A stretch of 33,213 nucleotides of DNA from Sphingobacteriales bacterium. GTDB taxonomy: Bacteria; Bacteroidota; Bacteroidia; AKYH767-A; OLB10. The position numbers were made by a program, and so were the translations under genes. Below, one piece after another: positions 25,551-33,213 of this stretch. The notes under the pieces are model-generated. The model worked only from the letters and a program-made list of their open reading frames with translations. It was not told the DNA's origin and did no database searches. Within the stretch, counting starts at the first letter, position 1, and the number at the start of each line of letters is the position of its first letter. Location of the stretch: contig JAJTFW010000021.1 of the NCBI GenBank assembly GCA_021299095.1, forward strand, positions 1-33,213, written 5' to 3'.

Positions 25551-26273
25551 TTACCATAAACCTCGGGTTTGCCCCGCCCGCTTGGATGGCGCATAATAGA
25601 AACCCAGCATAACCTGGTTTGCGCTTTGGCGAACGATTTGACTGAACAAAACAGGTTTACTGGCCACATTGGCTACACCCCATTCACCACGCATATCCAG
25701 GCAGAAGTGAATTCTTTTCCCGGCATTGAACCGCAATCCCGTACCAAGAACGAGACCCCCATCCCAAGGGACATATGGCGCCGTGCTGTTGTCACTGAAT
25801 GATTCACCGGAAATGAGGTCATTGTATTCGGTGCGTTGGTTAAGCATCAAGCCCAGGTAGGTACCGATGCCAATGCAAAATTGAAGCCTCTTTCCCCAGG
25901 CTTTTTCGAACAGTAAGGGCAAGCTGAGGTAATTGAAACGAATATCCGTTTGGAAGAAACCCAAGGGGTCTCCGTCCTCATTGAATAAGGGCAATACTCC
26001 CTTTGCGCCTTTTTGGCAATACAATAGCTGCGCTCTGAATGCGCGGTTGTTTTTCATGGGTACCCAAATAGCAGGGCCGATGAGCGGACGTAAATCGCGT
26101 TCAAGAAAAATGTCCAGATTGGGGTCGCCTTTTAGTCCTACGGAAGCGATACCGGTTTGAATTCCAGCACGAATGAAACCCGACTGAGCCTTCGCTGCGC
26201 AAGTGCAAACAATTAGCAGGCAAAGTGCAACGAACCGCATATCCAAATGTACTCTGATTGCTGCATATTTCAT
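25551..26273 (-). CDS. Outer-membrane beta-barrel protein (PorT-like family)
   Basis: A 240-residue exported protein with alternating beta strands ending in aromatic residues (GIQTGIASVGLKGDPNLD, FNYLSLPLLFEKAWGKRLQF, GGLVLGTGLRFNAGKRIHF). This is typical of the Bacteroidota outer-membrane beta-barrel domain that includes PorT, but I see no PorT-specific feature. Two starts are possible. The ATG at 26273 overlaps the glycosyltransferase stop as ATGA and suggests coupling. The ATG at 26240 gives a tighter signal peptide (MRFVALCLLIVCTCAAKAQ). I use the first because of the coupling. It is the last gene of a minus-strand group with the S4 protein and glycosyltransferase. Confidence 0.8.
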   Translation of the reverse strand: MKYAAIRVHLDMRFVALCLLIVCTCAAKAQSGFIRAGIQTGIASVGLKGDPNLDIFLERDLRPLIGPAIWVPMKNNRAFRAQLLYCQKGAKGVLPLFNEDGDPLGFFQTDIRFNYLSLPLLFEKAWGKRLQFCIGIGTYLGLMLNQRTEYNDLISGESFSDNSTAPYVPWDGGLVLGTGLRFNAGKRIHFCLDMRGEWGVANVASKPVLFSQIVRQSANQVMLGFYYAPSKRAGQTRGLW

Positions 26274-27286
26274 CCGGCGGCAAGGATAAAATCCCGGATT
26301 TCCTCGAGCCCTTTTTCGATCAGAAAACTTCGAATCTCTTCACCTTTTCCGCGCGAAGAAACCAGACTGATGTAAAACCGTCCGTCACCCGCGTGGATTT
26401 GGTTTGCGGGTAAAAAGGCTTTTTCTCCCGCGTTTCGCTTAACTACATCGGTGTATCCGGTAATTCGAACTCCGGATTCTTCTAGCAGCAAACTTTTCTT
26501 GCGGATGTGCCGATTTGCTCCGCAGATGTACAGGCTCCTGTGTTGTTGGATTTCAGTCAGAAATGGACTGAGGTAGTCCAACTTTACCTTAAAAAAGCGG
26601 TCGCTGCGACATGCCTTAGCGGTTCGTGTGAGTCTTTGTGCGTGATCGCGCCAGCATAGAAGTGGTTCGCGCAGTTTGTAAAAATGAACTCCGTTGTTCA
26701 TCCAGCGAAGCCAAAGTTCATAGTCCTCGGGAATTTCAAGCTCAGAGTACGGTCCGTATGATTCAATCAAACTACGTCTAAATACGACAGTTGGATGGGC
26801 AATTGGGGATTCGATGAAGCGGTTGCAGAAATGCGAATCTTGGTCAATAATACCATTTTGCCAATTCATGAAGGAGAGCATTCCCTGGCCGGTTTCACAA
26901 TCAGGGTGGACACTGGTTTGGCAGGCGATTAGGCCGATCTCTGGATGCTGATGTAGATATTCCAGTTGTTTTTGTAGCCGCATCGGATTTGACCAGTCAT
27001 CCGCATCCATGCGCGCAATCCAATCGGACTTGCTGTGTATGAGGCCGGTGTTCAATGCCAAAGAGATACCTGGAGCATTCGCTTCCACGATGCGAATCCG
27101 TTCATCGCGCAGGTTAAGATCACAGGCAACCGCAGCTGCAGCGGCTGTGGCCTTACTGTCAATCAAAATCAATTCAAAATCCCTGAATGTTTGGTTGAGA
27201 ATACTCTCGACCGCCTCTGAAAGCCAGTCGGTTTCATTGTGAAAGGGGAGTAGGACGGAAAGTTGCGGCGAATTGTTGTATTGCAT
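26270..27286 (-). CDS. Family 2 glycosyltransferase with C-terminal Rossmann-like domain
   Basis: A 338-residue GT-A enzyme. It has LSVLLPFHNETDWLSEAVES at the N terminus, the metal-binding DADD at 94-97 and the ED catalytic-base motif in IPEDYELWLRW at 187-188. Oddly, the usual DDGSxD nucleotide-binding motif near residue 43 is replaced by DSKATAAAAAVA. From about 251 a second domain (LYICGANRHIRKKSLLLEES, GYTDVVKRN) resembles the small Rossmann-like domains fused to some Bacteroidota glycosyltransferases. Acceptor and donor sugars are unknown. Its ATG overlaps the S4-protein stop (TAATG), and its own stop overlaps the next ATG, so all three are probably coupled. Confidence 0.9.
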   Translation of the reverse strand: MQYNNSPQLSVLLPFHNETDWLSEAVESILNQTFRDFELILIDSKATAAAAAVACDLNLRDERIRIVEANAPGISLALNTGLIHSKSDWIARMDADDWSNPMRLQKQLEYLHQHPEIGLIACQTSVHPDCETGQGMLSFMNWQNGIIDQDSHFCNRFIESPIAHPTVVFRRSLIESYGPYSELEIPEDYELWLRWMNNGVHFYKLREPLLCWRDHAQRLTRTAKACRSDRFFKVKLDYLSPFLTEIQQHRSLYICGANRHIRKKSLLLEESGVRITGYTDVVKRNAGEKAFLPANQIHAGDGRFYISLVSSRGKGEEIRSFLIEKGLEEIRDFILAAG

Positions 27287-27681
27287 TACCAGTCACCCAT
27301 GAATTCATCCATCTGCCTACGATCGCGCTTAGTCGGCCGGCCTAAACCACTCCCTACATTAAACGCTGACATTGCAGCCTGGTGCAACTTCAAGCGTTCA
27401 CGCTCTGTCTCAGGTGTGATGTCATCAATAAATTCCTGAACTGCCGACGCGGACATTCTTCGCTCGGAAAGGGATTTCACCCGAATATGCTGCATCCAAG
27501 GTCCACGGTGAATGACGATGGTTTCACCGGGCTTCACCTGTCGTGAAGGTTTAACGGCCTGCTCATCGATTTTGATACGCCCCTTTTCACAGGCCTCTGC
27601 AGCAAGCGCACGTGTTTTAAAAACACGCACTGCCCACAGGAACTTATCCATGCGGGTTTTTCCGGCCTGTTGTTCACCCAT
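27286..27681 (-). CDS. S4-domain RNA-binding protein (HslR/Hsp15-like)
   Basis: A 131-residue protein with an S4 domain at about 11-70 (MDKFLWAVRVFKTRALAAEA, then GRIKIDEQAVKPSRQVKPG). The C-terminal basic tail GLGRPTKRDRRQMDEF is typical of the Hsp15-like family, which recycles stalled 50S subunits carrying peptidyl-tRNA. I chose the ATG at 27681; an earlier in-frame start would run through the terminator hairpin at 27721-27752, and an internal ATG at 27651 is also possible. A perfect -7 box sits only four bases upstream of the chosen start. Confidence 0.88.
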   Translation of the reverse strand: MGEQQAGKTRMDKFLWAVRVFKTRALAAEACEKGRIKIDEQAVKPSRQVKPGETIVIHRGPWMQHIRVKSLSERRMSASAVQEFIDDITPETERERLKLHQAAMSAFNVGSGLGRPTKRDRRQMDEFMGDW

Positions 27682-27685
27682 GACA

Positions 27686-27693
27686 CAAAGGTA
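27686..27693 (-). promoter_or_regulatory. Predicted -7 box of the S4-protein operon
   Basis: Minus-strand TACCTTTG, perfect consensus, four bases from the ATG at 27681, with ACTG 18 bases upstream as a weak -33. Transcription would begin at or next to the start codon. Confidence 0.5.
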
Positions 27694-27720
27694 AGCGGTG
27701 TGAGTAAGGCTCAGTTGAAA

Positions 27721-27752
27721 AACAAAAGGCCGCTGTTGAGCGGCCTTTTGTT
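27721..27752. terminator. Strong intrinsic terminator
   Basis: A 14-bp perfect stem (27721-27734 with 27739-27752) with a four-base loop; A-rich and T-rich flanks make it usable on both strands. On the minus strand it ends the T9SS cargo gene, 20 bp past its stop. Confidence 0.9.
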
Positions 27753-27772
27753 TTCTGTTCGGTATGCAGCAA

Positions 27773-29611
27773 TTAGCGGGCAATGGTGAACTTCCTGCTT
27801 ACTTCTGCAGCGTTTAGGCTGAAGCGGGCTGTGTACAAGCCATTGGCGAGCTCGGAGGTAGAGAGTTCGATGCGGTTGCCGGAAACCGGAGTTAAGTTGG
27901 AACTTACAATTCTTCCTGTGGCATCGAAAATGCGAACAAGAATTCCGGGTGCCTTAATCAAGGCATTGTCAACATCAACGTAAATCCGATTGCTTGATGG
28001 GTTTGGGTAAACTGGTCCGAAAATTCGCTCTGCGGTATTTTCAGCGATACCTGTGGCAACACGGCTGATTGTTGCTCTGATCATCAGGTCTTCAACCTCA
28101 CGGTAACGATAATCCGCCAAGACACCACCAAGAATTTCAAAGGCACGGTTTGACAATGGTGTGACCTGATTTTGGCCCAGGGCAACGCCGTCCCCATTCA
28201 TAACCCATGCTACATAGAATCCACCGCTATCGATTCGTACCGGCTGTGTCAGTTGGCTGGTTGTAAATGTGCCGGTGATGATTGAGCCCGATGCTACTGA
28301 AATGGAATCCAACACGGTTCCGGCACTTCCGTTGGGGCCGTCATCATCCAACACCAACATAGAATATCCTACTGCATTCGGATCGGCTACAATGTGCGCT
28401 GAAACTTTGGTGACATCACAGGGATAAAATGGCGGAATGAAGTAATTGGCACAACCTCCGTCACCACCGTTCCATGAAATACCTGCAGCTGCAGCAATAC
28501 CATTGTCGTATTTAAGCTCGATGTCCGTCAGTGTGGTGTCTACCACCTGTAATTCCAACGTGCAGGGATCGTTGCTGGGAACTGCATCACCAGCAAGGGT
28601 TGTTGTGTTGATATAGCGGAATGTTCCAGCGTTTGTCGGAATGAACGGATTCGTGTAATTGATTAACTGGGATTGTTGTGCAGCCAAAGGACCGGCCTGA
28701 AACGTGTTGGTTACGACTGTAGCATTTGTTAGGGTTTTCACCTGGCCAGTTACAGAGAAGGAACCGAGGGCCGTGTTACCTGCGTTCTTAACCATTGATT
28801 GCAGGGAGAATGCTCCTCCTACATTTCGCGAAACAAAGCGTGCACCCGAGGTTGGATTGTCGTTGTAAACGGACGCAGCATCATTGATTTGCAAGGTGCT
28901 GCTGGAAGGCTGGTAAAATCGGATGGCGTACTGTGTGGGCGGATAAGCGTCATGGGCATACTGAAGTCCAATCGTACCTGAAGCGTTCTCGATTCCGACG
29001 GTGACATAGTCGAGCGTTGAAAGGCTAACTCCGTTTTGGTCTTTGTATTGGTAAGTGATGGTACTGTCGGAATAATTGAGGACGATTTGGAAGCTATTGC
29101 TACCGGTCCACTGAGGTGTTCCGCTGGTCCAGAATGGTACGCTGTCGAAACTGATGATGGCCGAATCCATGGCCGCATTTTTCCAATAGTAGCATGCTGC
29201 GGGGTTCCCTGCTCCGGCGGCGCCTGTGTTGACGAAGTTCAGGTCGGTCATCATGGCAGCCAGGTAGTCGTTGGCGCCGTTTGGTGTTGGGATCAGGGGA
29301 AACGGATGCGCAAATTGGGTTGGGCCGAATGCGATGTACCCGTTAGAACCGATCCAGAATTTGTCTACCGTGTACCAGTAGTAAGGGAAGGGAGCCGGGA
29401 GGAAAAAGGGTCCTACAAAATTGTCATCGGCAAGGCCACTGATTTCCATGGTTTCAGCGCGGTTGCTGATATCAATCCAAGAATAAGCAGGACCATTCGG
29501 GTCATTGCTATCGCGCCAGATGGTTCCATAGGTATCGGGTCCGCCGGAAGTTTGTGCTGCTACCATCCGGAAAACGAGGGAAAGTAGCAATAAGCTGTAA
29601 AGTTTTTTCAT
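27773..29611 (-). CDS. T9SS cargo with C-terminal sorting domain, otherwise unknown
   Basis: A 612-residue secreted protein. The signal peptide is MKKLYSLLLLSLVFRMVAAQ. Residues about 20-235 form a beta-rich region (WIGSNGYIAFGPTQFAHPFP, YWKNAAMDSAIISFDSVPFW) that resembles nidogen/lectin-like domains of Bacteroidota surface proteins. The middle (about 255-350) looks like an Ig-like or CARDB-type domain, and 360-510 is a further beta-rich region. The C-terminal type A sorting domain begins near FGPVYPNPSSNRIYVDV and ends RKFTIAR. By family knowledge the domain directs export through the T9SS. No catalytic motif is seen. The gene is a single unit with a strong terminator and a weak -7 box (TACCTTAG, 29636-29643). 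Confidence 0.9.
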   Translation of the reverse strand: MKKLYSLLLLSLVFRMVAAQTSGGPDTYGTIWRDSNDPNGPAYSWIDISNRAETMEISGLADDNFVGPFFLPAPFPYYWYTVDKFWIGSNGYIAFGPTQFAHPFPLIPTPNGANDYLAAMMTDLNFVNTGAAGAGNPAACYYWKNAAMDSAIISFDSVPFWTSGTPQWTGSNSFQIVLNYSDSTITYQYKDQNGVSLSTLDYVTVGIENASGTIGLQYAHDAYPPTQYAIRFYQPSSSTLQINDAASVYNDNPTSGARFVSRNVGGAFSLQSMVKNAGNTALGSFSVTGQVKTLTNATVVTNTFQAGPLAAQQSQLINYTNPFIPTNAGTFRYINTTTLAGDAVPSNDPCTLELQVVDTTLTDIELKYDNGIAAAAGISWNGGDGGCANYFIPPFYPCDVTKVSAHIVADPNAVGYSMLVLDDDGPNGSAGTVLDSISVASGSIITGTFTTSQLTQPVRIDSGGFYVAWVMNGDGVALGQNQVTPLSNRAFEILGGVLADYRYREVEDLMIRATISRVATGIAENTAERIFGPVYPNPSSNRIYVDVDNALIKAPGILVRIFDATGRIVSSNLTPVSGNRIELSTSELANGLYTARFSLNAAEVSRKFTIAR

Positions 29612-29635
29612 AGGGTTTGGCTTAGGTTTCTAGGC

Positions 29636-29643
29636 CTAAGGTA
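29636..29643 (-). promoter_or_regulatory. Weak -7 box of the second T9SS cargo gene
   Basis: Minus-strand TACCTTAG matches five of the six fixed consensus bases, 24 bases upstream of the ATG; a TTTG lies 16 bases further upstream. Confidence 0.3.
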
Positions 29644-29666
29644 GTTAAATCAGGAAAATCAAAAAA

Positions 29667-30392
29667 TCATGACCAATAGGCCAAGAGTCCAATCAAACCG
29701 CCACCGGTAATTGCAGCCATTTTATAGAGGTTAAAGCGGTGGTTGTTGCTTGATTCGAAGAGGATGGTTGTACTGATGTGAAGGAATATGCCAATCACAA
29801 TGGCCATCAGTGCCGGATAGGCGGCCCGAATCATTTCGCCACTGGCTTCATGTGCCCACATGGAGAAGAAGGCCCCCAGCGGGGCCATCGCAGCGAAAAT
29901 CAACAAATAAAGGAATGCGTAGCGGCGTGATAAACCTGATGCCGTTAGCATGCTCGTGAGCGCAAAGGCTACAGGTGCATGGTGTAACATGATTCCGTAC
30001 AAGAGTCCATGGCCATGGCCATCCTGTCCTGTGTCGCTTGACAAAGGCATTCCTTCCAGGAAACTATGCAACGAGAGGCTCAGCATCATGGCGAGCGGAA
30101 ACCGGTTTTGATTATGGTCATGGACATGCACGTGGCCATGCTCTATCCCCTCGGAGAAAAACTCCAGAATGATCTGGATTAAAAAACCTGCCAGGATCCA
30201 AGCGCCGATACCAGGACCTGAATTGGCGTAAGTTTCGGGCATCAGGTGCAAAACAGTGAGTGCAAACAGGAAAGCTCCGGAAAAAGCGAGAATAAGTTTT
30301 AGCAGGTGAGGTGAAGGGTTCCGGATGAGAAAAAACAGTGTCCCGCTCACCAAAACCGAGAGAAAGAGGAGAATGAGGTCGGTTGTATTCAT
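29667..30392 (-). CDS. ZIP family divalent-metal transporter
   Basis: A 241-residue inner-membrane protein with about eight hydrophobic helices, the length of bacterial ZIP proteins. The metal-site motifs are HSFLEG at 109-114 (TM4) and HHAPVA at 137-142 (TM5), with a further LHLMPE at about 49-53. Two histidine-rich loops, HGHVHVHDH (85-93) and GHGHG (125-129), probably bind metal before transport. It likely imports zinc or another divalent metal; the exact ion cannot be told. Its ATG overlaps the methyltransferase stop (ATGA), so the two are coupled. Confidence 0.92.
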   Translation of the reverse strand: MNTTDLILLFLSVLVSGTLFFLIRNPSPHLLKLILAFSGAFLFALTVLHLMPETYANSGPGIGAWILAGFLIQIILEFFSEGIEHGHVHVHDHNQNRFPLAMMLSLSLHSFLEGMPLSSDTGQDGHGHGLLYGIMLHHAPVAFALTSMLTASGLSRRYAFLYLLIFAAMAPLGAFFSMWAHEASGEMIRAAYPALMAIVIGIFLHISTTILFESSNNHRFNLYKMAAITGGGLIGLLAYWS

Positions 30393-31162
30393 GAAAGCCT
30401 GGTTATAAAGATAAGTCTTGGCGATTCTTCCGGCAGGAAATCATGTAGAAAGTAATCACCATAAACGCCTGCGATCTCGAGTCCGGCAGCTTTGAAATAC
30501 CGCTCAAAGTCTGCTATGTTGAGCAAGCGAATCTCCTCCGAGTAGTTGTGGATTTCACCCTTGTCTTCAACCGCAATGGATTTGATTAGTTTTCCTTCCT
30601 TCAGGCTGCGTCGAATGGTGAACCGTAAATCAGGTCTCAACTGGGTTTCTTCTGCTACAAGATTCCTGAGTGCCCGATGAATGTTCAGGTAGTCGAGCAC
30701 AAGGTAGCCGCCAGGTTTCAATGCACTGGCTGCAGAGCGAACAACGCGCTCGTTTTCGAAGTCTTGCGAAAAATATCCAAAGCTCGTGAACAGGTTTAGC
30801 ACTGCATCAAACAGACGCACTCCAACCGGCTTGCGCATGTCATGCTCCACAAAGCGTATTTCCCCGGGAAGGGTCCTCAAGCAGTGGTCGATGTTGGCGG
30901 GGGAGAGGTCGGCTCCCGTCACCCGGTAACCGAGTTTGAACAGGCTCAAACTATGGCGTCCTTTTCCACAAGGCAAATCCAGGATATTCGCTCCTTCAGG
31001 CAGGGGAAGTTTCTGCATGAGTCGAGCAATGAATGCTTCTGCCTCCGACTCATCCCGATTGTTGTAAAGGGCGTGGTAATAGGGCGTATTGAACCAGGCC
31101 TGATACCAGGCCTGTTCAGCTGACTGATTCCCCTCGCGCATTCCAGTACCCAGGTTTTCCAT
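30389..31162 (-). CDS. Class I SAM-dependent methyltransferase
   Basis: A 257-residue protein. Motif I reads NILDLPCGKGRHSLSL. Next come the acidic residue of motif II (VTGADLSPANID) and the later motifs RFVEHDMRKP, DAVLNLFTSFGYF and ALKPGGYLVLDYLN. The substrate is unknown; the fold is of the methyltransferase_25/31 type often acting on small molecules. I chose the ATG at 31162 rather than a TTG further upstream. It is divergent from corA, with 73 to 77 bp between them, and has a predicted promoter at 31175-31206. Confidence 0.88.
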   Translation of the reverse strand: MENLGTGMREGNQSAEQAWYQAWFNTPYYHALYNNRDESEAEAFIARLMQKLPLPEGANILDLPCGKGRHSLSLFKLGYRVTGADLSPANIDHCLRTLPGEIRFVEHDMRKPVGVRLFDAVLNLFTSFGYFSQDFENERVVRSAASALKPGGYLVLDYLNIHRALRNLVAEETQLRPDLRFTIRRSLKEGKLIKSIAVEDKGEIHNYSEEIRLLNIADFERYFKAAGLEIAGVYGDYFLHDFLPEESPRLIFITRLS

Positions 31163-31174
31163 ATGAATTCGACA

Positions 31175-31206
31175 CAAAAGTCCCCAAATAGCTGCGACCA
31201 GACAAA
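31175..31206 (-). promoter_or_regulatory. Predicted promoter of the methyltransferase/ZIP operon
   Basis: Minus-strand TTTG (31203-31206), a 20-base spacer, and GACTTTTG (31175-31182), a one-mismatch -7 box 12 bases from the ATG. The two-part spacing is good although the -7 box is imperfect. Confidence 0.45.
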
Positions 31207-31227
31207 TTCCGTTGGCATCTATTCAGC

Positions 31228-31235
31228 TATTTTTG
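31228..31235 (+). promoter_or_regulatory. Predicted -7 box of corA
   Basis: TATTTTTG, a perfect consensus match, directly followed by ATG at 31236 and the chosen ATG at 31240. The transcript would have almost no leader. Confidence 0.5.
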
Positions 31236-31239
31236 ATGC

Positions 31240-32376
31240 ATGTCCTCGCAGCGAAAAAATGGTCACAGGCGAATTCGCTTGTGGAAGCCCAAGCGGACTT
31301 CACCCGGTGCAGCTCCGGGGATGATCACGCCGGCCGAGGACGCGATGGTTCCACGTATTCTGGTTACCACTTACGACTCGGTATTTATTCAGGAACTGAG
31401 CTTTACCGATCTGCAGGCCTTGATGGTGCACTTGGATCAGCATCCGAACCGGATCAACTGGGTCGAGCTTCAGGGGTTTGGAGATCGCAGGCTGTTGGAG
31501 CAATTCTGCGCTGCCTTCGGAATACATCGCCTGGAAATGGAGGATGTCATCAACAATTATCAGCGTCCCAAGCTGGAGGATTATGACGATCACTTGTTTG
31601 TTGTAACCCGGCTGTTACGGAAAAATGGTGATGATCAAATTCGAAACGACCAGTTCGCACTTTTTCTCAAGCAGAATCTCGTCATCACATTCCAGGAAAC
31701 ATACGATGAGAATTTCGATCCTGTGCGTGTGCGTCTTAGATCCGGAAAAGGTCATTTGCGTTCGTCCTATGCTGATTATCTCACCTATGCTTTGCTCGAT
31801 TGTGCTGTTGACCATTATTTTCCTTTGCTTGAGATTTACGGTGAGAAACTGGATAGTCTTGAGGATGAGTTGTTCGGAAAGCCAAATCGGGATTGCTTGC
31901 ATAGGATCCAAAGCCTGAAGCGCGAGCTAATTTTGGTACGGCGAACTGTTTTCGCAGAGCGAGATAAGGTGAACGATATGTTGCGTACAGCCTCCGATCT
32001 GATCGGCGACCAAACCAAGATCTATTTGCGCGACACGTATGATCACACGATCCAAGTGATGGATTTGGTTGAGAGTTACAAGGAAATCATCGCTTCATTG
32101 ATGGAGATTTACTTATCAAGTGTCAGCTTTCGGCTCAATCAGGTGATGAAGGTCTTGGCAATCATTTCTACGATTTTTATACCGCTCACGTTTATTGTGG
32201 GTGTGTACGGAATGAATTTTTCAAGTACGGATCCTTCTACTGGAGCTTTCTTACCCATGAACATGCCCGAGTTATACTCGCCTTATGGGTATACCGGTGT
32301 GATGGTATTTATGTTGGTGTTGGTAATCGTCCAGCTTTTGATTTTCTGGCGAAAAGGTTGGCTGGATAAGAGTTGA
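31240..32376 (+). CDS. corA: CorA family magnesium/cobalt transporter
   Basis: A 378-residue inner-membrane ion channel. The large cytoplasmic domain holds IHRLEMEDVINNYQRPKLED and the long helices (KLDSLEDELFGKPNRDCLHR). The two C-terminal membrane helices are separated by the signature YGMNF (GMN at 324-326) and the MPEL loop. The N terminus (first about 35 residues) is basic and longer than in many CorA proteins. A later ATG at codon 28 or 36 is an alternative start, but the -7 box position supports the first. The priA gene begins one base after its stop. Confidence 0.95.
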   Translation: MSSQRKNGHRRIRLWKPKRTSPGAAPGMITPAEDAMVPRILVTTYDSVFIQELSFTDLQALMVHLDQHPNRINWVELQGFGDRRLLEQFCAAFGIHRLEMEDVINNYQRPKLEDYDDHLFVVTRLLRKNGDDQIRNDQFALFLKQNLVITFQETYDENFDPVRVRLRSGKGHLRSSYADYLTYALLDCAVDHYFPLLEIYGEKLDSLEDELFGKPNRDCLHRIQSLKRELILVRRTVFAERDKVNDMLRTASDLIGDQTKIYLRDTYDHTIQVMDLVESYKEIIASLMEIYLSSVSFRLNQVMKVLAIISTIFIPLTFIVGVYGMNFSSTDPSTGAFLPMNMPELYSPYGYTGVMVFMLVLVIVQLLIFWRKGWLDKS

Positions 32377-32377
32377 T

Positions 32378-33213
32378 ATGGCCTCAACCCGCATGCTTTT
32401 TGCAGATGTCATTTTGCCTTTGCCTTTGCCGGGGACTTTTTCCTATGCAATTCCTTCACATCTTCAACTTCAGGTGAAAGTCGGTGTCCGTGTAGTTGTA
32501 CCCTTCGGAAAGCATAAGATTTATGCCGCCATTGTACAGGAAGTCAAAACATCCGCTCCACCCGCCAGTCATTCATTTAAGGAAATCATGGACGTGCTGG
32601 ATCCAGTTCCAGTGCTGGCATCCGGACAACTGGATTTTTGGCGGTGGATGTCCGATTATTATCTCTGCACACCCGGGGAAGTCATGGCTGCAGCTCTGCC
32701 TGTAGCACTTCGGCTTCAGAGTGAGACCTCGGTCTGCATTAATCCGTCTTTCGACGGTGATGTTACCGGACTAAACCAGCGCGAGTTGGGAATGCTTGAA
32801 TTGCTCCAGCAAAAAAACAGTCTTAGCCTTAAGGAGCTTGCCCGACTCTTAAATGTCAGAGAAGCAATACCCTTGGTGCGTAATCTGATTGCACGTGGAG
32901 TGGTTGATGTGCACGAGGAAGTTGAGGAACGGGTAAGGCCCAAAATGATTGAAGTGATTTCTTTGTCCGAACGTTTCTCTGAAGAGTCGGAGCTTGGAAA
33001 GATACTGGATAAATTGGAGCGGAAGGCCCCTCGGCAATGCGATTTGGTTATGGCTTTATTGCACCACCGGAACGTGGCAGGTGAAGTGTTTGATGGAGTT
33101 CCGCGGTCAACGCTCATGAAAATACCTGATGCATCCGCATCTGCACTCAGTGCATTGATCAAGTCAGGAGTGCTTGAACTTTCCAAGCGGGTTGAAGGAC
33201 GCTTGAAAGCCTA
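32378..33213 (+). CDS. priA: Primosomal protein N' (PriA), N-terminal part
   Basis: The frame starts ATG at 32378 and is still open at the window end, giving 278 of about 800 residues. The opening ADVILPLPLPGTFSYAIP and VKVGVRVVVPFGKHKIYAAI are the classic PriA 3'-DNA-end-binding domain, and DFWRWMSDYYLCTPGEVMAA matches the family. The part from about residue 130 fits the winged-helix domain. The helicase and zinc-binding regions lie outside the window. PriA restarts stalled replication forks. It is one base from the corA stop, so the two are probably co-transcribed. Confidence 0.92.
   Translation, partial: MASTRMLFADVILPLPLPGTFSYAIPSHLQLQVKVGVRVVVPFGKHKIYAAIVQEVKTSAPPASHSFKEIMDVLDPVPVLASGQLDFWRWMSDYYLCTPGEVMAAALPVALRLQSETSVCINPSFDGDVTGLNQRELGMLELLQQKNSLSLKELARLLNVREAIPLVRNLIARGVVDVHEEVEERVRPKMIEVISLSERFSEESELGKILDKLERKAPRQCDLVMALLHHRNVAGEVFDGVPRSTLMKIPDASASALSALIKSGVLELSKRVEGRLKA

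Noticed and set aside
32716-33186. 156-codon minus-strand open frame rich in serine
   Set aside because: It is antisense to the recognisable N-terminal part of PriA and is low-complexity.
1-33213. Mobile elements, CRISPR arrays, prophage or defence islands
   Set aside because: No transposase, integrase, regular repeat array or restriction/defence gene is visible, and composition looks even along the window.

Overview
The window is a stretch of ordinary bacterial chromosome from a member of the Bacteroidota. Three things support this. Two secreted proteins carry C-terminal type IX secretion (T9SS) sorting domains, and there is a PorE-like T9SS envelope protein. Start codons mostly lack Shine-Dalgarno sequences. 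Many genes instead have the Bacteroidota -7 box TAnnTTTG just upstream. No insertion sequence, prophage, CRISPR array or rRNA is visible. The phylum call is firm; I cannot name a genus.

Layout. 1-2500: the 3' part of a large DUF3352-like protein gene and a small orphan gene ending at a bidirectional terminator. 2511-7461 (minus): an OmpA/thrombospondin-type-3 outer-membrane protein, then the tightly packed genes for an S9 dipeptidyl peptidase, FolK and a deoxynucleoside kinase (transcribed in that order). 7553-10239 (plus): a DUF4412 protein, an SdpI-like membrane protein and an M61 peptidase broken by an internal out-of-frame deletion. 10241-17124 (minus): Rrf2 regulator, TypA/BipA, a T9SS cargo with LVIVD propeller, and PorE. 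17278-19439 (plus): an LpxD-like acyltransferase coupled to a SpoIIE/RsbU-type phosphatase. 19410-23400 (minus): Wzx-like flippase, Wzz-like chain-length protein and an O-antigen polymerase/ligase. 23447-25550 (plus): RNase HII, tRNA-Leu(CAA) and a long QueA. 25551-29611 (minus): a second T9SS cargo, an S4-domain protein, a glycosyltransferase and a beta-barrel protein. 29667-31162 (minus): a methyltransferase coupled to a ZIP metal transporter. 31240-33213 (plus): CorA and the start of PriA, cut by the window edge.

Functional themes are the cell envelope (T9SS, OmpA anchors, polysaccharide export and polymerisation, lipid A-type acyltransferase), metal transport (ZIP, CorA), and housekeeping in translation, DNA and cofactors (TypA, tRNA, QueA, RNase HII, PriA, FolK). 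Genes are packed very tightly: several ATGA, TAATG or TGATG overlaps, two convergent pairs whose stop codons touch or nearly touch, and one convergent pair overlapping by 30 bp.

I did not find a convincing new multi-gene system. The items most worth a second look are the decayed M61 peptidase, a near-perfect terminator-like hairpin directly in front of porE, a glycosyltransferase that has lost its DDGS motif, and the repeated placement of -7 boxes so close to start codons that leaderless transcripts are likely.
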